A stretch of 64,000 nt of DNA from Chloroflexota bacterium. GTDB taxonomy: Bacteria > Chloroflexota > Dehalococcoidia > Lucifugimonadales > Lucifugimonadaceae. Below the pieces are notes generated by a model. The model had not been told where the DNA came from. It did no database searches and was given only the letters and a program-made list of their open reading frames with translations. The stretch is taken from NCBI GenBank assembly GCA_029262735.1, contig JAJCYY010000010.1:124001-188000 (forward strand). Direction: 5' to 3'. Position numbers and translations under genes: made by a program. Shown piece after piece: positions 63,586 to 64,000 of this stretch; position 1 is the stretch's first letter, and each line of letters begins with the position of its first letter.

Positions 63586-63640
63586 ACGTTAATCAAACAC
63601 TTAACCAGTACACGGCGAAGGCAACGAGGACAGTACAGGC

Positions 63641-64000
63641 TTGGCGTCGCTAATTTCATTCATCAGAGAGCGCAACAAAACGACGCCAACCTGGTTGAAG
63701 ATACTCGTCCCGCTACTGGCAGTCGGCGGAATGGGTGTGGTCGCCGTCCTCGCAGCTGTTGTGGCTTTCGTTGTTACGGGCTGGCTGGGTCAGCCTGTGC
63801 CCGTCCTGGGCTTCGAGCAAACCTTCACCCAGCCGATCAATTTTCCTCACACAGTTCATGCCGGGACCGGACAGCTAACGGACGCGTCCGGTGGCCTTCG
63901 AACGAACCAGAACGGCGAGCCGCTCAACGCGCTGGGTCTCGACTGCACGTTCTGCCACCGAACCGTGACCACTCAGGCGAACGCGGGTGTCCCGCCGGTT
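63641..64000 (+). CDS. Multihaem cytochrome c, ActA-like (alternative complex III), 3'-truncated
   Basis: This is the first 120 residues of a membrane-anchored c-type cytochrome; the gene runs off the window. One helix (about residues 22-48) anchors the N-terminus. Then FEQTFTQPINFPHTVHAG leads to the haem motif CTFCH near 107, followed by RTVTTQANAGVPPV. The spacing PINFPH..HA..LGLDCTFCH matches ActA/cytochrome c3-like subunits of alternative complex III. More haem motifs are expected downstream. The start is TTG with GAGGA ten bases before it. Confidence 0.75.
   Translation, partial: MASLISFIRERNKTTPTWLKILVPLLAVGGMGVVAVLAAVVAFVVTGWLGQPVPVLGFEQTFTQPINFPHTVHAGTGQLTDASGGLRTNQNGEPLNALGLDCTFCHRTVTTQANAGVPPV

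Noticed and set aside
1..64000. tRNA, rRNA, CRISPR, insertion sequences or phage genes
   Set aside because: No cloverleaf, rRNA segment, spaced direct repeats, transposase or phage-like protein was seen on either strand by reading.

Overview
The window reads as one contiguous piece of a moderately GC-rich bacterial chromosome, coding-dense, with many TTG/GTG starts and few gaps. The gene content fits Chloroflexota, probably a Dehalococcoidia/SAR202-like lineage. The supporting features are secreted lipoproteins with Thr/Pro-rich linkers after the lipobox, an IspD-IspF fusion, an HspR/DnaJ/Clp heat-shock block, a nickel superoxide dismutase, and the start of what looks like an alternative-complex-III cytochrome gene at the right edge. 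This assignment is inferred from gene content; no marker gene was compared with a database. I saw no tRNA, rRNA, CRISPR array, insertion sequence or prophage.

Layout. 1-14.5 kb is a mixed region: an aldehyde dehydrogenase fragment, a SRPBCC protein, a short-chain dehydrogenase, a TetR-regulated drug-efflux pump with two matching candidate operators, a GNAT acetyltransferase, two orphan substrate-binding proteins, a His/Asp-rich alpha-carbonic anhydrase lipoprotein, a nucleotide-sugar epimerase, and a histidine kinase with two single-domain response regulators. 14.5-20.5 kb is a complete minus-strand suf operon (sufB-C-D-Rieske-sufS-sufU) with a near-consensus IscR type-1 site in front of sufB. 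20.7-27.4 kb holds housekeeping genes: pcm, gatB, secG, cysS, ispDF and two tandem VTT membrane proteins. 27.5-32 kb is the heat-shock block: clpC, hspR and a cbpA-type dnaJ, divergent from hsp20, with repeated 10-bp elements between them.

32.2-42.3 kb is a full hopanoid operon: prenyl-diphosphate synthase, hpnH, hpnG, hpnA, squalene-hopene cyclase, a YjbQ-family gene, hpnC, hpnD, hpnE. Together these can take isoprenyl diphosphates to hydroxysqualene, squalene, hopene, adenosylhopane and ribosylhopane. It runs without a visible terminator into a sugar-metabolism set (2-hydroxyacid dehydrogenase, FGGY kinase, class II aldolase, small unknown protein, epimerase) up to 47.0 kb. 47.2-52.5 kb is a tetrapyrrole operon (fused siroheme decarboxylase, atypical precorrin-2 dehydrogenase, hemC, cobA-hemD fusion, hemB) pointing to siroheme-derived haem. 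52.5-53.5 kb is a divergent nickel-SOD pair with its likely maturation protease.

53.6-62.5 kb is a minus-strand stretch rich in thiamine-diphosphate enzymes: a transketolase-like protein, an acetolactate-synthase-like protein, and 2-oxo-acid dehydrogenase E1 alpha and beta. It ends at a TrpB2-like protein that has lost the PLP-binding lysine. The right edge (62.6-64 kb) has an unknown protein, a small membrane protein and a truncated multihaem cytochrome gene behind a good sigma-70 promoter.

The best candidates for something undescribed are the lysine-less TrpB2-like protein, the IscR-type control of suf, the repeated elements in the heat-shock promoter, and the atypical precorrin-2 dehydrogenase beside the fused siroheme decarboxylase.
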